From positions 62,001-126,000 of the forward strand of contig JBLXBZ010000004.1 of assembly GCA_048265185.1 (NCBI GenBank): 64,000 nucleotides of DNA, in the 5' to 3' direction. Both the position numbers and the translations under genes were made by a program. The notes beneath the pieces are model-generated. The model saw nothing but the letters and a program-made list of their open reading frames with translations. It did no database searches and was not told the DNA's origin. This stretch comes from JBLXBZ01 sp048265185 (GTDB lineage Bacteria > Pseudomonadota > Alphaproteobacteria > Rhizobiales > Stappiaceae). Below are positions 42,616 to 51,374 of this stretch, piece after piece (position 1 is the first letter of the stretch; the number at the start of each line of letters is the position of its first letter).

Positions 42616-44085
42616 TCAGAGCGCTTTTTTCAATTGTTTACAAATTGTTTTCAAAACCTGAACACGGGCGAATTTCTTATCTTCCGCCGCCACAAGCGTC
42701 CACGGCGCATAGCTGGTGGACGTCCTATCCACCATATCAGCGGCGGCGTGGGCGTAGTCGTCCCACTTCAAGCGATTGCGCCAATCCTCGTCCGTGATCT
42801 TGAATTGCTTATACTCTGTGTCTTTGCGCGCTCTGAACCGCGCAAGTTGCTCCTCTTCGCTAATCGCCAGCCAGAATTTACACACCACGGCGCCAAAGGC
42901 GTCCAGGTCCGCCTCAAAATTATTGATCTCATTGTAAGCGCGCAGCCAATCCGCCTCCGAACAAAAGCCTTCCACTCTCTCAACCAACACCCTTCCATAC
43001 CAGGAACGATCAAAAAACGCGGCCCGTCCCTTGGGCGGCAGCCGGTTCCAGAACCGCCAGAGATAGGGGTGGGCAAGCTCATCCTCGGTTGGCGCGGCGA
43101 TGGGGTGAACTCTGTAAAGCCGCGGGTCAAGCGCCGTAATAACCCTTCTGATCGCCCCGCCTTTACCCGCCGCGTCGTTTCCCTCAAACGCGCAGATCAA
43201 CGATACGTCACGAAAACTCTTTTTATCCGACAAGCGCGCCAATTCATTTTGCCAATGCTCTAATTCTTTGGAGTAGTCGCTTTTCGAAATCGTCTGATCG
43301 AGGTCGATGGCGCTGATGGCGAACTGGCGTAAAACGCCGCCAATCACGGCAGGCTGCGCCCTCACATGCGCTTTTTCCTGCGAAAGCCTATTACGTAAAG
43401 CTTCCCTCAAAATCTGCCCCAGAGCCAAATCCCGATACTCTCGGTCTTTCGAAGGAATGACAAACCAGGGCGCCACAAGCGTCGAGGTTCTAAGCGTAAC
43501 TTTTTCAATCACTTCCTGAGCGCGTTCACAATTCTTCTGGTTGGTCCACTCCTCCAGAAGATGCCGTTTACGCCGATGCGTTCCCTCAATCGCCTTGAGA
43601 CGCTTCTTCTGATCTTCAGGGCTTAAGGAAAACCATAATTTGAGGATCAGGACGCCATCTTCCGCCAGCATTTCTTCAAAACGGGCGATCTTGTTGAGTT
43701 CGCGTTCAAATTCATCCTCGTCACTGCGCCCCATAACCAGATTACGCATCGGCTCCTGATACCAGGACGAAATCACCACAGAAATATCGCCGCGCTGCGG
43801 TAGGTCGCGCCAAAAACGCCAATAAGGCGGGCGCTGGCTTTCGTCTTCAGTTGGAACGTCATAAGCGTTGCAAATCAGATGTCTCGGATCCATCCATTCA
43901 TACAGCCGCGCCAAAGCCTCGCTCTTACCCGCGCCATCCACCCCGGCGATCACGACGACGACCGAGAATTTACGCTCCTCGATAAGTTCAAGCTGCGCCT
44001 CCAGCAACTCGGTCCTCAATTCCGGCTCTAGCGCCTTGAACTCTTTTTTCGACAGATTTTGTGGCAATGTGGCCGATAGAAACAT
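42616..44085 (-). CDS. Polyphosphate:AMP phosphotransferase (two-domain PPK2)
   Basis: The 489 residues contain two fused PPK2 domains, as in the class II polyphosphate:AMP phosphotransferase PAP, which makes ADP from AMP and polyphosphate. Walker A of domain 1 is VIAGVDGAGKSEAL (around 46-57) and of domain 2 is AFEGNDAAGKGGAI (around 299-312). Each is followed by a Walker B/lid pattern with DxRSWYxR-like RSWYGRVLVERVEGF in domain 2, while domain 1 has SSWYQEP. As in this family, domain 2 keeps the full RSWYGR lid and is likely the active one. GGAG at good spacing before ATG. Confidence 0.92.
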   Translation of the reverse strand: MFLSATLPQNLSKKEFKALEPELRTELLEAQLELIEERKFSVVVVIAGVDGAGKSEALARLYEWMDPRHLICNAYDVPTEDESQRPPYWRFWRDLPQRGDISVVISSWYQEPMRNLVMGRSDEDEFERELNKIARFEEMLAEDGVLILKLWFSLSPEDQKKRLKAIEGTHRRKRHLLEEWTNQKNCERAQEVIEKVTLRTSTLVAPWFVIPSKDREYRDLALGQILREALRNRLSQEKAHVRAQPAVIGGVLRQFAISAIDLDQTISKSDYSKELEHWQNELARLSDKKSFRDVSLICAFEGNDAAGKGGAIRRVITALDPRLYRVHPIAAPTEDELAHPYLWRFWNRLPPKGRAAFFDRSWYGRVLVERVEGFCSEADWLRAYNEINNFEADLDAFGAVVCKFWLAISEEEQLARFRARKDTEYKQFKITDEDWRNRLKWDDYAHAAADMVDRTSTSYAPWTLVAAEDKKFARVQVLKTICKQLKKAL

Positions 44086-44178
44086 GACGCGACTCCATTA
44101 TTCGTTCGCACTCCCATCATAGTTACAAGAATTATGATGATTTTCAGCAAAACCGGCGAAATAATTTCGCTGCAAACC

Positions 44179-44808
44179 TCAGCCTGAAGAGGGGGTCACC
44201 CGGCGCATGGTCAGATTTACCCGTCCCGGCGCCTCAAGCAAAGTTGAAGTTTTCGGCAACAAACGGTCAACGCCGTGAAAGGCCAGACGAGCGCGACCCG
44301 CCAAAACAATCGCATCCCCCGAACGTAAATGCAGTGAACGCGTCGGGTCGTTTCGTGACGCTCCCCCAATGCGAAAAACCGCCGTATCGCCAAGAGACAA
44401 TGAGACCACAGGCGCATCCAGCGCCCTCTCGTCACGGTCCTGATGAAGCCCCATGCGCGCGCCCACGCCATAGTAATTGATCAGACAAGCTTCAGGCGCC
44501 GGCGCGCCGCGCGCAAGTTCGCTCCAAACGCGGACCAAGCTTTCCGGCATCGCCGGCCAAGGCTCGCCCGTAATCGGATGAAAAGGTTGATAACGATAAC
44601 CATGGATGTCGGACACCCACCCAAGCGATCCGCAATTCGACATTCTTACTGAAAAAGGCTTGCCCGTGCGCGGCGTAACGGGCTGAAACAACGGCGCCGC
44701 GCGAATAATGTCGCGCAACTCATCCACCAAAGACGCCTGCCCTGCTCTATCAAGATAGTCAGGGCAATAAACGCAGCCGTCGGGAGTTCGAATTTGAGAA
44801 AATGCCAT
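44179..44808 (-). CDS. alkB: AlkB-type 2-oxoglutarate/Fe(II) dioxygenase
   Basis: AlkB repairs 1-methyladenine and 3-methylcytosine in DNA and RNA by oxidative demethylation. The 209-residue protein has the iron ligands HQDRDE (His-x-Asp) and the distal His in LAFHGVDRL, and the 2-oxoglutarate-binding Arg pair in PGRVNLTMRR. The substrate-side N-terminal GYRYQPFHPITGEPWPAMPESL segment with its conserved aromatic residues matches AlkB. A neighbouring ada or alkyltransferase gene is absent. Confidence 0.93.
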   Translation of the reverse strand: MAFSQIRTPDGCVYCPDYLDRAGQASLVDELRDIIRAAPLFQPVTPRTGKPFSVRMSNCGSLGWVSDIHGYRYQPFHPITGEPWPAMPESLVRVWSELARGAPAPEACLINYYGVGARMGLHQDRDERALDAPVVSLSLGDTAVFRIGGASRNDPTRSLHLRSGDAIVLAGRARLAFHGVDRLLPKTSTLLEAPGRVNLTMRRVTPSSG

Positions 44809-44962
44809 GCTTCATGATGCAAAAACGCGCGGGCATGGCAAGTCGTTTCCCATGTTGCTCTTTCACCTGTGAACTACAAACGCGCCCCCCAACGTCTCCA
44901 TAAATCAACGCATATGCAAAATCTGCCCTCAGCATCAGTCAAACGCAAAAGCGGCGGCCGTT

Positions 44963-45700
44963 TCACTTTTTTGCTGTCACATAAGAGAACTCACTTTTCT
45001 CGGGAATTCCAAACCGCAAATACTCCATCGGAGAGAAGCCGCCCATACTCGGGGTATTCAAGAAAGCTTTAGCCTCCTCTTCTCGCCGTTGATCTTCCAA
45101 CCATTCGCCCAGCACTTGAAGTTCTAACGCGACGTCTCCCACTTCATTCGTGCTTTGTGGACCATGAAACCTAGAGCGTGAAACAAAAGCCGTTGAATCA
45201 GACGTTTTTTTTGGGGGGGGGCTATATAATGATCGTTTGGCGCCCGCCGAAGAACAACGCATCTTATCGGGTTCTTTTAGAAAGGTCTCGGCCGTTTCAC
45301 ATTCCAAATGAAGCCGCGATTTTTTATTCCAACCCACCTGATTATCTTCTTTATTTTTTCTCATTCCTTCATAGAAAGAAAAATCGTCAGATTTGTATTT
45401 AGGATTTATATCCTTTCCTTTAGAGAATATTGCTTCAATATTTTTAGAGCAATCATATTTGCGCTCGGAATCAGCAATTTTATAAGCAATATCTTTTGAC
45501 CTTTGCGGCTTTGTTATTTTCTCAGACTCTGGCAAACCCTCCACTTCATATTTTATCAATGAACAAACGCTAGGTTGGCGTGCAAACTTCTCGTGCATTT
45601 CGGCAAATCTGGCGCTCCGAAGCGAAAAGGCGGGCATGTCCGCATTTGAGCCCAAACTCTGACGCGGGGAATTGGGGGAGGGAACAGTAGTGCTTTCCAT
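44963..45700 (-). CDS. Orphan protein with homopolymer tracts in its gene
   Basis: I do not recognise this gene. It encodes 245 residues and has GAGAGGTG before its ATG. It is clearly AT-richer than its neighbours. The first 150 residues are polar, rich in Lys and Glu with many charged runs. The end, AKAFLNTPSMGGFSPMEYLRFG, faintly resembles the C-terminal toxin-binding (DUF2384) domain of antitoxins such as MbcA/ParS, but I would not rely on it. A run of nine C followed by eight A (minus strand) lies in the middle and encodes the Pro-Pro-Pro-Lys-Lys segment, a site prone to slippage. Confidence 0.55.
   Translation of the reverse strand: MESTTVPSPNSPRQSLGSNADMPAFSLRSARFAEMHEKFARQPSVCSLIKYEVEGLPESEKITKPQRSKDIAYKIADSERKYDCSKNIEAIFSKGKDINPKYKSDDFSFYEGMRKNKEDNQVGWNKKSRLHLECETAETFLKEPDKMRCSSAGAKRSLYSPPPKKTSDSTAFVSRSRFHGPQSTNEVGDVALELQVLGEWLEDQRREEEAKAFLNTPSMGGFSPMEYLRFGIPEKSEFSYVTAKK
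45205..45221. repeat. Adjacent homopolymer tracts (T8 and G9) inside a coding frame
   Basis: Eight T are immediately followed by nine G on the plus strand (A8 and C9 in the coding sense) inside the orphan gene at 44963-45700. Such tracts change length easily in replication and switch a gene on and off by frameshift. Confidence 0.85.
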
Positions 45701-45888
45701 TTTACACCTCTCTTAAGTTTTGCAAAACAAGTAACCAAGAGAATCGTAAAATCGCCCAATACATTTATCTTAATATCAATCACACAAACACGGGCGCCTT
45801 ACCCATCTTTAAAGTTTGATGGATTACCCTTTGGCGTTGAAGAAACACTTCGTGCAAAAGCATGCGAAATTATAAGGGGGAACAGGCA

Positions 45889-47400
45889 ATGTCGTTTTTG
45901 CCGAAATCAATTATTACGGTGCTGGACGCGATTGCAGGCCTTTTCGCGCTCGGCGTAATCGCCGGCATAATCGGCTTAATTGTCCTGTTCATTGTCGACA
46001 AGCGTCAACATCATGACGCCATTCGTCACAATTTTCCGATCATTGGCCGCTTTCGCGACATTTTCATCGATCTTGGCGAATTTTTTCGGCAATATTTCTT
46101 CGCCATGGACCGGGAGGAAATGCCGTTCAACCGCGCTGAACGGAACTGGTGCGATCACGCCGCCAACGGCGAGAGCAATACGGTCGCCTTCGGCTCAACC
46201 AAAAACCTGACGCCCCCAGGAACCGCCATATTCGTCAACGCCCCCTTCCCGCCGCTGCTGGGCGACAGGGCGGAGTCCCAATCGCTCCAAATCGGCCCCT
46301 ATGCGCGCCAGCCATATCTGGCGAAGTCTTTCCACAATATTTCGGGCATGAGCTTCGGCGCCCTTTCGTCCCCCGCAGTGCGCGCCCTCTCGCACGGCGC
46401 AAAAGCGGCGGGCTGTTGGATGAACACCGGTGAAGGCGGCCTTTCTCCCTATCATGAGGAAGGGGGCTGCGACATCGTCTTTCAGATCGGCACGGCCAAA
46501 TACGGCGTACGCGACAAAGACGGCGGGTTGGACGATAAAAAGCTGAAAGCCATTGCTGACAAACCCCAAGTGAAAATGATTGAAATTAAACTGGCGCAAG
46601 GGGCGAAGCCGGGAAAAGGCGGCATGCTCCCAGGCGAAAAAGTTACGGCGGAAATCGCCGCGGTTCGAGGCATTCCCGAAGGCCAGCCCTCCATTTCCCC
46701 GAACAGACATCCGGAAATAGGCTCCGTGAGCGAGCTTCTGGATTTCATCGCTCATGTGCGCGAGCTCACCGGCCTGCCCACGGGCTTCAAGACCGTCATT
46801 GGCGATTTCGCCTGGATTGAGGACCTCTGCCAGCAAATCAAACAACGCGGACTAGAGCACGCTCCAGATTTTATCACAATTGATTCAGGCGACGGGGGCA
46901 CGGGCGCGGCCCCCATGCCCTTGATCGATAACGTTGGCCTGACGATCCGCGAATCTCTACCCGCCGTTGTCGATATTTTATCCCAGAACGGCTTGAAGGA
47001 TCGCGTCAAAGTGATCGCTTCGGGCAAACTCGTCACCCCTTCGCATGTGGCCCTCGCCTTGTGCGGCGGCGCGGACTTCATTGTTTCCGCTCGCGGGTAT
47101 ATGTTCGCTCTTGGCTGCATTCAGGCGCTCAAATGCAACAAAAACACCTGTCCTACGGGCATCACCACCCATGATCCCCATTTACAATCGGGTCTGGATC
47201 CCATGGAAAAATCTGTTCGAGTCGCCAATTTTTGCAACAACATCCGCAAGGAAGTTGAAATGATCGCCCATTCCTGCGGCGTGAGCGAGCCGCGCCAGCT
47301 TCGCCGCAAGCACGTGCGCGTCGTGCAACCCAATGGGCGCACGGCGCCTTTAGACCATTTATACCCTAATCTGGGGGGCGTGGAGAACCGGCCGGAGTAA
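45889..47400 (+). CDS. FMN-binding glutamate synthase family protein (GltB-like)
   Basis: A stand-alone version of the FMN/synthase domain of glutamate synthase large subunit, 503 residues, with one membrane helix (about 10-38) at the N-terminus. Visible: FHNISGMSFGALSSPAVRALSHGAKAAGCWMNTGEGGLSPYH (FMN phosphate/Gly-rich), GIPEGQPSISPNRHPEI, DSGDGGTGAAPMPLIDNVGL (FMN), SGKLVTPSHVALALCGGAD, and the 3Fe-4S ligands in LGCIQALKCNKNTCPTGI. It lacks the glutaminase domain, as is usual in this group. Physiological reaction unknown. ATG 45889 with AAGGGGG upstream; converges on the MFS gene. Confidence 0.9.
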   Translation: MSFLPKSIITVLDAIAGLFALGVIAGIIGLIVLFIVDKRQHHDAIRHNFPIIGRFRDIFIDLGEFFRQYFFAMDREEMPFNRAERNWCDHAANGESNTVAFGSTKNLTPPGTAIFVNAPFPPLLGDRAESQSLQIGPYARQPYLAKSFHNISGMSFGALSSPAVRALSHGAKAAGCWMNTGEGGLSPYHEEGGCDIVFQIGTAKYGVRDKDGGLDDKKLKAIADKPQVKMIEIKLAQGAKPGKGGMLPGEKVTAEIAAVRGIPEGQPSISPNRHPEIGSVSELLDFIAHVRELTGLPTGFKTVIGDFAWIEDLCQQIKQRGLEHAPDFITIDSGDGGTGAAPMPLIDNVGLTIRESLPAVVDILSQNGLKDRVKVIASGKLVTPSHVALALCGGADFIVSARGYMFALGCIQALKCNKNTCPTGITTHDPHLQSGLDPMEKSVRVANFCNNIRKEVEMIAHSCGVSEPRQLRRKHVRVVQPNGRTAPLDHLYPNLGGVENRPE

Positions 47401-47507
47401 TTTCCGATCGCTCTTCTGGAAAACTCCGTTTCACTTCGAGGGCCGTTGGGCGGCGCTTCACCCGGAAGGTGGGCAACGCTTTCAACGGCCTGACAAACGG
47501 GGGCGCG

Positions 47508-48695
47508 TCACTCTGAACGCCGTCCGAACAGCATGATTGCGGCAACCCCCGTAATGAACGAACAAAAATACCATAGAGCGTCCGGAGAGACTTGAGAATA
47601 AACAAAAGTCCCAAGCGAAGGAGCCGCAATTCCTGCCGTTGATTGCATGCTTCTGTAAAATCCCATGTATTCACCGCTGCGGGATTTATATCGGGCGGCC
47701 TCTCCCATGACTATCGCCATTATTGCAGGGTAGAAAAGGATCTGCCCCAATGTTAGCAATAGATAAAGACTAACCAAAACAACGCCTTCGGTCGACAGTG
47801 GCAACAACCCAAACGCTGCTGCAATGATAAACATTCCAAACATCGCGATTTGGAATGGATTTTGAGTTTTGGTCCAACGAGCGACTGGCGTCACTCCAAC
47901 AGCAAAAGCCACATACCCAATTGTTAGAAGGCCCCCATAATCCGAAGGGGACATGCCATAGACTGATGTGGCGTATAGCGGCAATGTAGAAGATGTTTGT
48001 TTCGCAACAATATCCAGAACACATGCAGACAGACACATAACCAGAAACACGATGTTTCTATAAGGTCGTCCCCTCCAGCCGCCCTCAACCATACGATGCT
48101 TCTCACCCGTCAATTCATTATTATTCGCGCGGCGGTCATAAAAAAAAACTATCAGATTAGCCGCTATAAATGAGCTCAAAGCATCGACATAAAAGATCAG
48201 GCTTGGTTGGATTGAATATAAGACGCCGCCTAACGCGGCGGCGACGCCTGCTCCCACATTAATTGCCACGATATAAACAGCATAAGCCTGCGCTCTCTCA
48301 TCTTCCGGACATAACTGGACAACACTGGCGTCATAAGCCGGTCGAAAAGCGCCATTCGCAAAAGCCATAACAACCAAAGCGCTCCCGACAGCTACAGGAT
48401 GCGAAAACATTGGCAGCGCCGACATGGCGAATGCGCTGATCAAAAAGCTAAGAACCATCACGTTCGCAGCTCCGACACGATCGCCCAGTTTGCCTCCAAT
48501 CCAAGATCCGGCAATGTTTCCAACACCAAATAAAGTCAATAAAATCCCGGCCAATTCAATCGTGAACCTGGTAACCTGCGTGAGATACAAAACCAGAAAT
48601 GGCGTGACCATATAACCAAGGAAGTTTATGAAAGCCGCTATCGTCAACAGCCATAACTGAGCGGGCAATTTTGGAAAAAGCGCGTTCCAACGCAA
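47508..48695 (-). CDS. MFS transporter (DHA1-like), last gene of the SagB operon
   Basis: A 395-residue permease with about 12 helices. Motif A between helices 2 and 3 is SWIGGKLGDRVGAANVMV (GxLaDRxG pattern), the helix 4-5 area has PEDERAQAYAVYIVAINVGAGVAAALGGVL, typical of the MdtH-like DHA1 exporters. A TTG start is inferred because AGGAGAAGG lies seven to eight bases before it, overlapping the end of the amidase-like gene (12 bp between stop and start). It is therefore the last gene of the operon and the likely exporter of the product or of a related compound. Confidence 0.88.
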   Translation of the reverse strand: MRWNALFPKLPAQLWLLTIAAFINFLGYMVTPFLVLYLTQVTRFTIELAGILLTLFGVGNIAGSWIGGKLGDRVGAANVMVLSFLISAFAMSALPMFSHPVAVGSALVVMAFANGAFRPAYDASVVQLCPEDERAQAYAVYIVAINVGAGVAAALGGVLYSIQPSLIFYVDALSSFIAANLIVFFYDRRANNNELTGEKHRMVEGGWRGRPYRNIVFLVMCLSACVLDIVAKQTSSTLPLYATSVYGMSPSDYGGLLTIGYVAFAVGVTPVARWTKTQNPFQIAMFGMFIIAAAFGLLPLSTEGVVLVSLYLLLTLGQILFYPAIMAIVMGEAARYKSRSGEYMGFYRSMQSTAGIAAPSLGTFVYSQVSPDALWYFCSFITGVAAIMLFGRRSE

Positions 48696-48707
48696 TCGCC
48701 TTCTCCT

Positions 48708-49772
48708 TTACAGGCTGGTTCGTTCGGCGCAGCCCGTGGCCCAGGCGCTTTTCCTCTGGAACCATTGAGCCAACGCGAAAAGGCGCGCGCTTAATTCAAC
48801 TGGACCGGCCAAGATTAGCCCCATTGGCAACCCCTCCGCCGAATATCCATTTGGAACGGTTATTGCCACGCTGTTGCTCAGGACGACGGGCATAATCGTT
48901 TCAAAAGGATCAGGATCATATCTTCCTGGCGAAAGTGGCCAAGCAGAAATAAGGGGCGCGGCCATGCCACTAGTGGGCAACAAAAATATCCCGTCTTTAA
49001 TTGGGAGACGATATGCAGCCTGTATTCTGTTGAACTCAATAATACTTTCGGGAGTTAACGAGTTCGGCGCAATCAATCCCGCCGCTTCTCTACATAACGT
49101 ATTAATTATACCTTCGATCGGGACGACATCAATTTCTTCTTTTTCAAACTCACGAATGGCAAGCGCATAATTAGTTCGCGCATCGAAATGAGCTATGTCC
49201 CAAAAACTTCCCTTGGCCAAATAAACGCGAGGAACGATTTCGGAAATGGGCAAATGACCGTCAAAATCATCATCTGCATCATATATTTCCCGGCTTTTGT
49301 CTTTCTTGGGAAAGCTCTTCAGCCAAAAATGCCGAATATCCTCTAGATCATGTCCAAGAAATGAAATACGGCCGCCGCGGCGATCAGATTCATTACAAGG
49401 CGCGTAGAATCCAACAACTCCTGACATAGCAGCAGAAACAAGTAGCTGTCCGTTAAAGTCTTCGCCCACGCCTACTGTTTGCGGTTTCTTAGAAATTGCA
49501 TTTGCTAAAGGAGACCCAAGAGCCCCAGATACAAAAATTTTCCCCCAAGAGTTCGCAATGATGCGTCCAGGAAATTTATCAACCACCACATCTGCAATAT
49601 AAACTCCGCTTCTTTCAAGCTCTCGCAAAGCTCGTTGAATGGCGTCGCCACCCAAGACTTGCAACGCCCGCTCTTCAAATCCTTCATACTTCAAGCCAAT
49701 AATGGCTCTGCGCGGTGCCATATCTGAAGGAGGAAAATTATTATCATTATCGAATTTTCTGAATTCTTTCAT
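48708..49772 (-). CDS. Amidase-signature protein lacking the catalytic residues
   Basis: A 354-residue protein of the amidase signature fold, seen clearly in the C-terminal half: LLPTSGMAAPLI and NSVAITVPNGYSAEGLPMGLILAGPVELSARLFALAQWFQR match family ends. The region equal to GTDTGGSxRxPAALCGVVGF is VGVGEDFNGQLLVSAAMSGVVGF: Gln109 replaces the nucleophilic Ser. The GGSSGGS motif has become SGALGSPLANA, so the cis-Ser is lost, and about 70 N-terminal residues including the Lys segment are absent. It is expected to be inactive as an amidase and may bind a peptide or protein. The ATG lies 4 bp after the sagB stop, with GGAG within the stop region, so translation is coupled. Confidence 0.8.
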   Translation of the reverse strand: MKEFRKFDNDNNFPPSDMAPRRAIIGLKYEGFEERALQVLGGDAIQRALRELERSGVYIADVVVDKFPGRIIANSWGKIFVSGALGSPLANAISKKPQTVGVGEDFNGQLLVSAAMSGVVGFYAPCNESDRRGGRISFLGHDLEDIRHFWLKSFPKKDKSREIYDADDDFDGHLPISEIVPRVYLAKGSFWDIAHFDARTNYALAIREFEKEEIDVVPIEGIINTLCREAAGLIAPNSLTPESIIEFNRIQAAYRLPIKDGIFLLPTSGMAAPLISAWPLSPGRYDPDPFETIMPVVLSNSVAITVPNGYSAEGLPMGLILAGPVELSARLFALAQWFQRKSAWATGCAERTSL

Positions 49773-49776
49773 TTTC

Positions 49777-50946
49777 TTACTCCATGCGCCCACTGTTCTG
49801 AAATTCTGACAAAAGGCGGTCACGGATTAAAAGCTCAGGAGCAAGCCACGCGACATAATCGCTTGTGACATCCGGATACCCCACAGCAAGCGCGTAAACG
49901 ACGCTATGCATGAGAGACGTCTCCCCAATCGCACGTTCAATCAGCGAATGGGATATAGCCCCGGCAGGATTTGCAACGACCCCGCTCCGATTTAAAATAA
50001 GCATCATATTTTGCGCGATGTGGCCGGCTTCCACCAGAGTATGGCCATATGCGCTTCCATTGACGTATTTCCACATAACGCGCTCAAAATGCGCCACTAG
50101 GAAAATCAGAAAACTTGCTTGTTTAACCCATGGCTGATTCTCGGCGAACATCGCCTCCATAGTCGGCTGCGGATGAACCGGTTCAAGGGGCTTCAAAGCG
50201 TGATGAAACCCATTGTAACGATAGAATGCGCCACTCTTAAGCCCAACTACGCAGCGGGCGAAAATATATGCTTCATAAGCGTTGCGAGCGCCCGGCGACG
50301 GCGTCATTCGCAACGGAAGCTCTCCAACTTCGGTGGAAATGACCCCGGTAACGCCCAACCCAGCGTAAAGGGCTTCGGAGATGAGCTTCAGTTCAACGGG
50401 TTTGTCCTGATAGGCTCGTATTGAACGCCGACTTCGCATGGCGACCTTGAGCTCGTTATCTAATTCAAAACGAGGAAGCCTAATGCCGCCGACATCAAAT
50501 TCCTTTGTTATGACATCCGGCGATGGTTGAACCTTTGACCTGAAGATTTGAAGTTTAACCGCCATGTCGTCGTCAACCGTCAGATTATTTTGCGATGAGA
50601 AATGCATCTGCGCGGTAACCGCCCCCCACTCCCAGCACTCCTCATACTCCGCGTCTTTCTCTGCTATCAAATCTCCTTCCACGACCAATGCCGTCAAGGT
50701 GAACAACTGGACAATTTCTTCAACTAAAGAAGGCGTATGATCCTGTTGAGTAAGTTCAAAAAGATACTCAAGCGGTCTCCAATCCTCTGATTGCAAGAGA
50801 ATTTCAAAACAACGCAAATTACAGGTAAATGATCGATTGGATAGAAAATTGAAGATGACGATCTCACCGTCGTTCACAAAGTAAGCAAGAGACCTTGCTC
50901 GCCGATAACGGAACGATCGATTGCGGCTTTTGTGATCAGGCCCCAT
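49777..50946 (-). CDS. SagB/ThcOx-type flavin dehydrogenase
   Basis: A 389-residue member of the nitroreductase-like FMN dehydrogenases that oxidise azolines to azoles in RiPP pathways (SagB, BcerB, ThcOx). Residues 1-95 are the N-terminal winged-helix-like domain (YFVNDGEIVIFNFLSNRSF to LTALVVEGD). The dehydrogenase domain starts RSRRSIRAYQDKPVELKLISEALYAGLGV, with PLRMTPSPGARNAYEAYIFAR and KYVNGSAYGHTLVEAGHIAQNMMLI; the Lys-Tyr at 293-294 resembles the essential K-Y pair described for TOMM dehydrogenases. No cyclodehydratase lies nearby, so the reaction may differ from azole formation. Confidence 0.88.
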   Translation of the reverse strand: MGPDHKSRNRSFRYRRARSLAYFVNDGEIVIFNFLSNRSFTCNLRCFEILLQSEDWRPLEYLFELTQQDHTPSLVEEIVQLFTLTALVVEGDLIAEKDAEYEECWEWGAVTAQMHFSSQNNLTVDDDMAVKLQIFRSKVQPSPDVITKEFDVGGIRLPRFELDNELKVAMRSRRSIRAYQDKPVELKLISEALYAGLGVTGVISTEVGELPLRMTPSPGARNAYEAYIFARCVVGLKSGAFYRYNGFHHALKPLEPVHPQPTMEAMFAENQPWVKQASFLIFLVAHFERVMWKYVNGSAYGHTLVEAGHIAQNMMLILNRSGVVANPAGAISHSLIERAIGETSLMHSVVYALAVGYPDVTSDYVAWLAPELLIRDRLLSEFQNSGRME

Positions 50947-51032
50947 GAAAGCTCACTAAAAACAAAGATAACAAGCGATCAATAACTCGTTTGCTATTGA
51001 TCGCGTCGAATTGCGTTAGCAACGCCATAGAT

Positions 51033-51374
51033 TCATTTTTCGTGTGAAGAATGGACTTGCAAAGACGGCTTAACGAAAGGCATGCCCTTGTTCAGATTTA
51101 GAGCGCAATAGACAATTTCCTGCGCCGCCTGATCAATCTTGGAGATAGCGAACGTCGCTTCATTTCGGGCCGGGCCTTCAGGAAGCGACTTAGCCAAATT
51201 GCGCAAAGTTTCTTGAACTTCCGACAACAACTGATCTCCAACCCGGTATCGATCAATCGCGCTTTTATCAATTTCCTTCGCAAGCTCCTCCTCTGTCATC
51301 GGCACAGACTTCGCCTTATGATACTGGATCAGCTTTGACTTCAGTTCTTTAGATGTCACGCGCTGAGACTTCAT
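51033..51374 (-). CDS. Small protein upstream of sagB, possible substrate
   Basis: I do not recognise this gene. It encodes 113 residues, with ATG 51374 following GGAGGG at ideal spacing, so it is probably translated. It is mostly helical and charged (VTSKELKSKLIQYHKAKSV, DQLLSEVQETLRNLAKSL, AISKIDQAAQEIVYCALNL) with one Cys, and ends GMPFVKPSLQVHSSHEK. The FVKPSL segment recalls the aromatic-x-x-Pro-x-Leu leader motif bound by RRE domains, but here it is close to the C-terminus. It is the first gene of the operon and 86 bp before sagB. Precursor, leader carrier or regulator are all open. Confidence 0.65.
   Translation of the reverse strand: MKSQRVTSKELKSKLIQYHKAKSVPMTEEELAKEIDKSAIDRYRVGDQLLSEVQETLRNLAKSLPEGPARNEATFAISKIDQAAQEIVYCALNLNKGMPFVKPSLQVHSSHEK

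Noticed and set aside
47401..47507. Possible terminator between the gltB-like and MFS genes (GGCCGTTG / CAACGGCC)
   Set aside because: Only 8 bp of pairing with a loop over 30 bases and no T-run; too weak to list as a feature.
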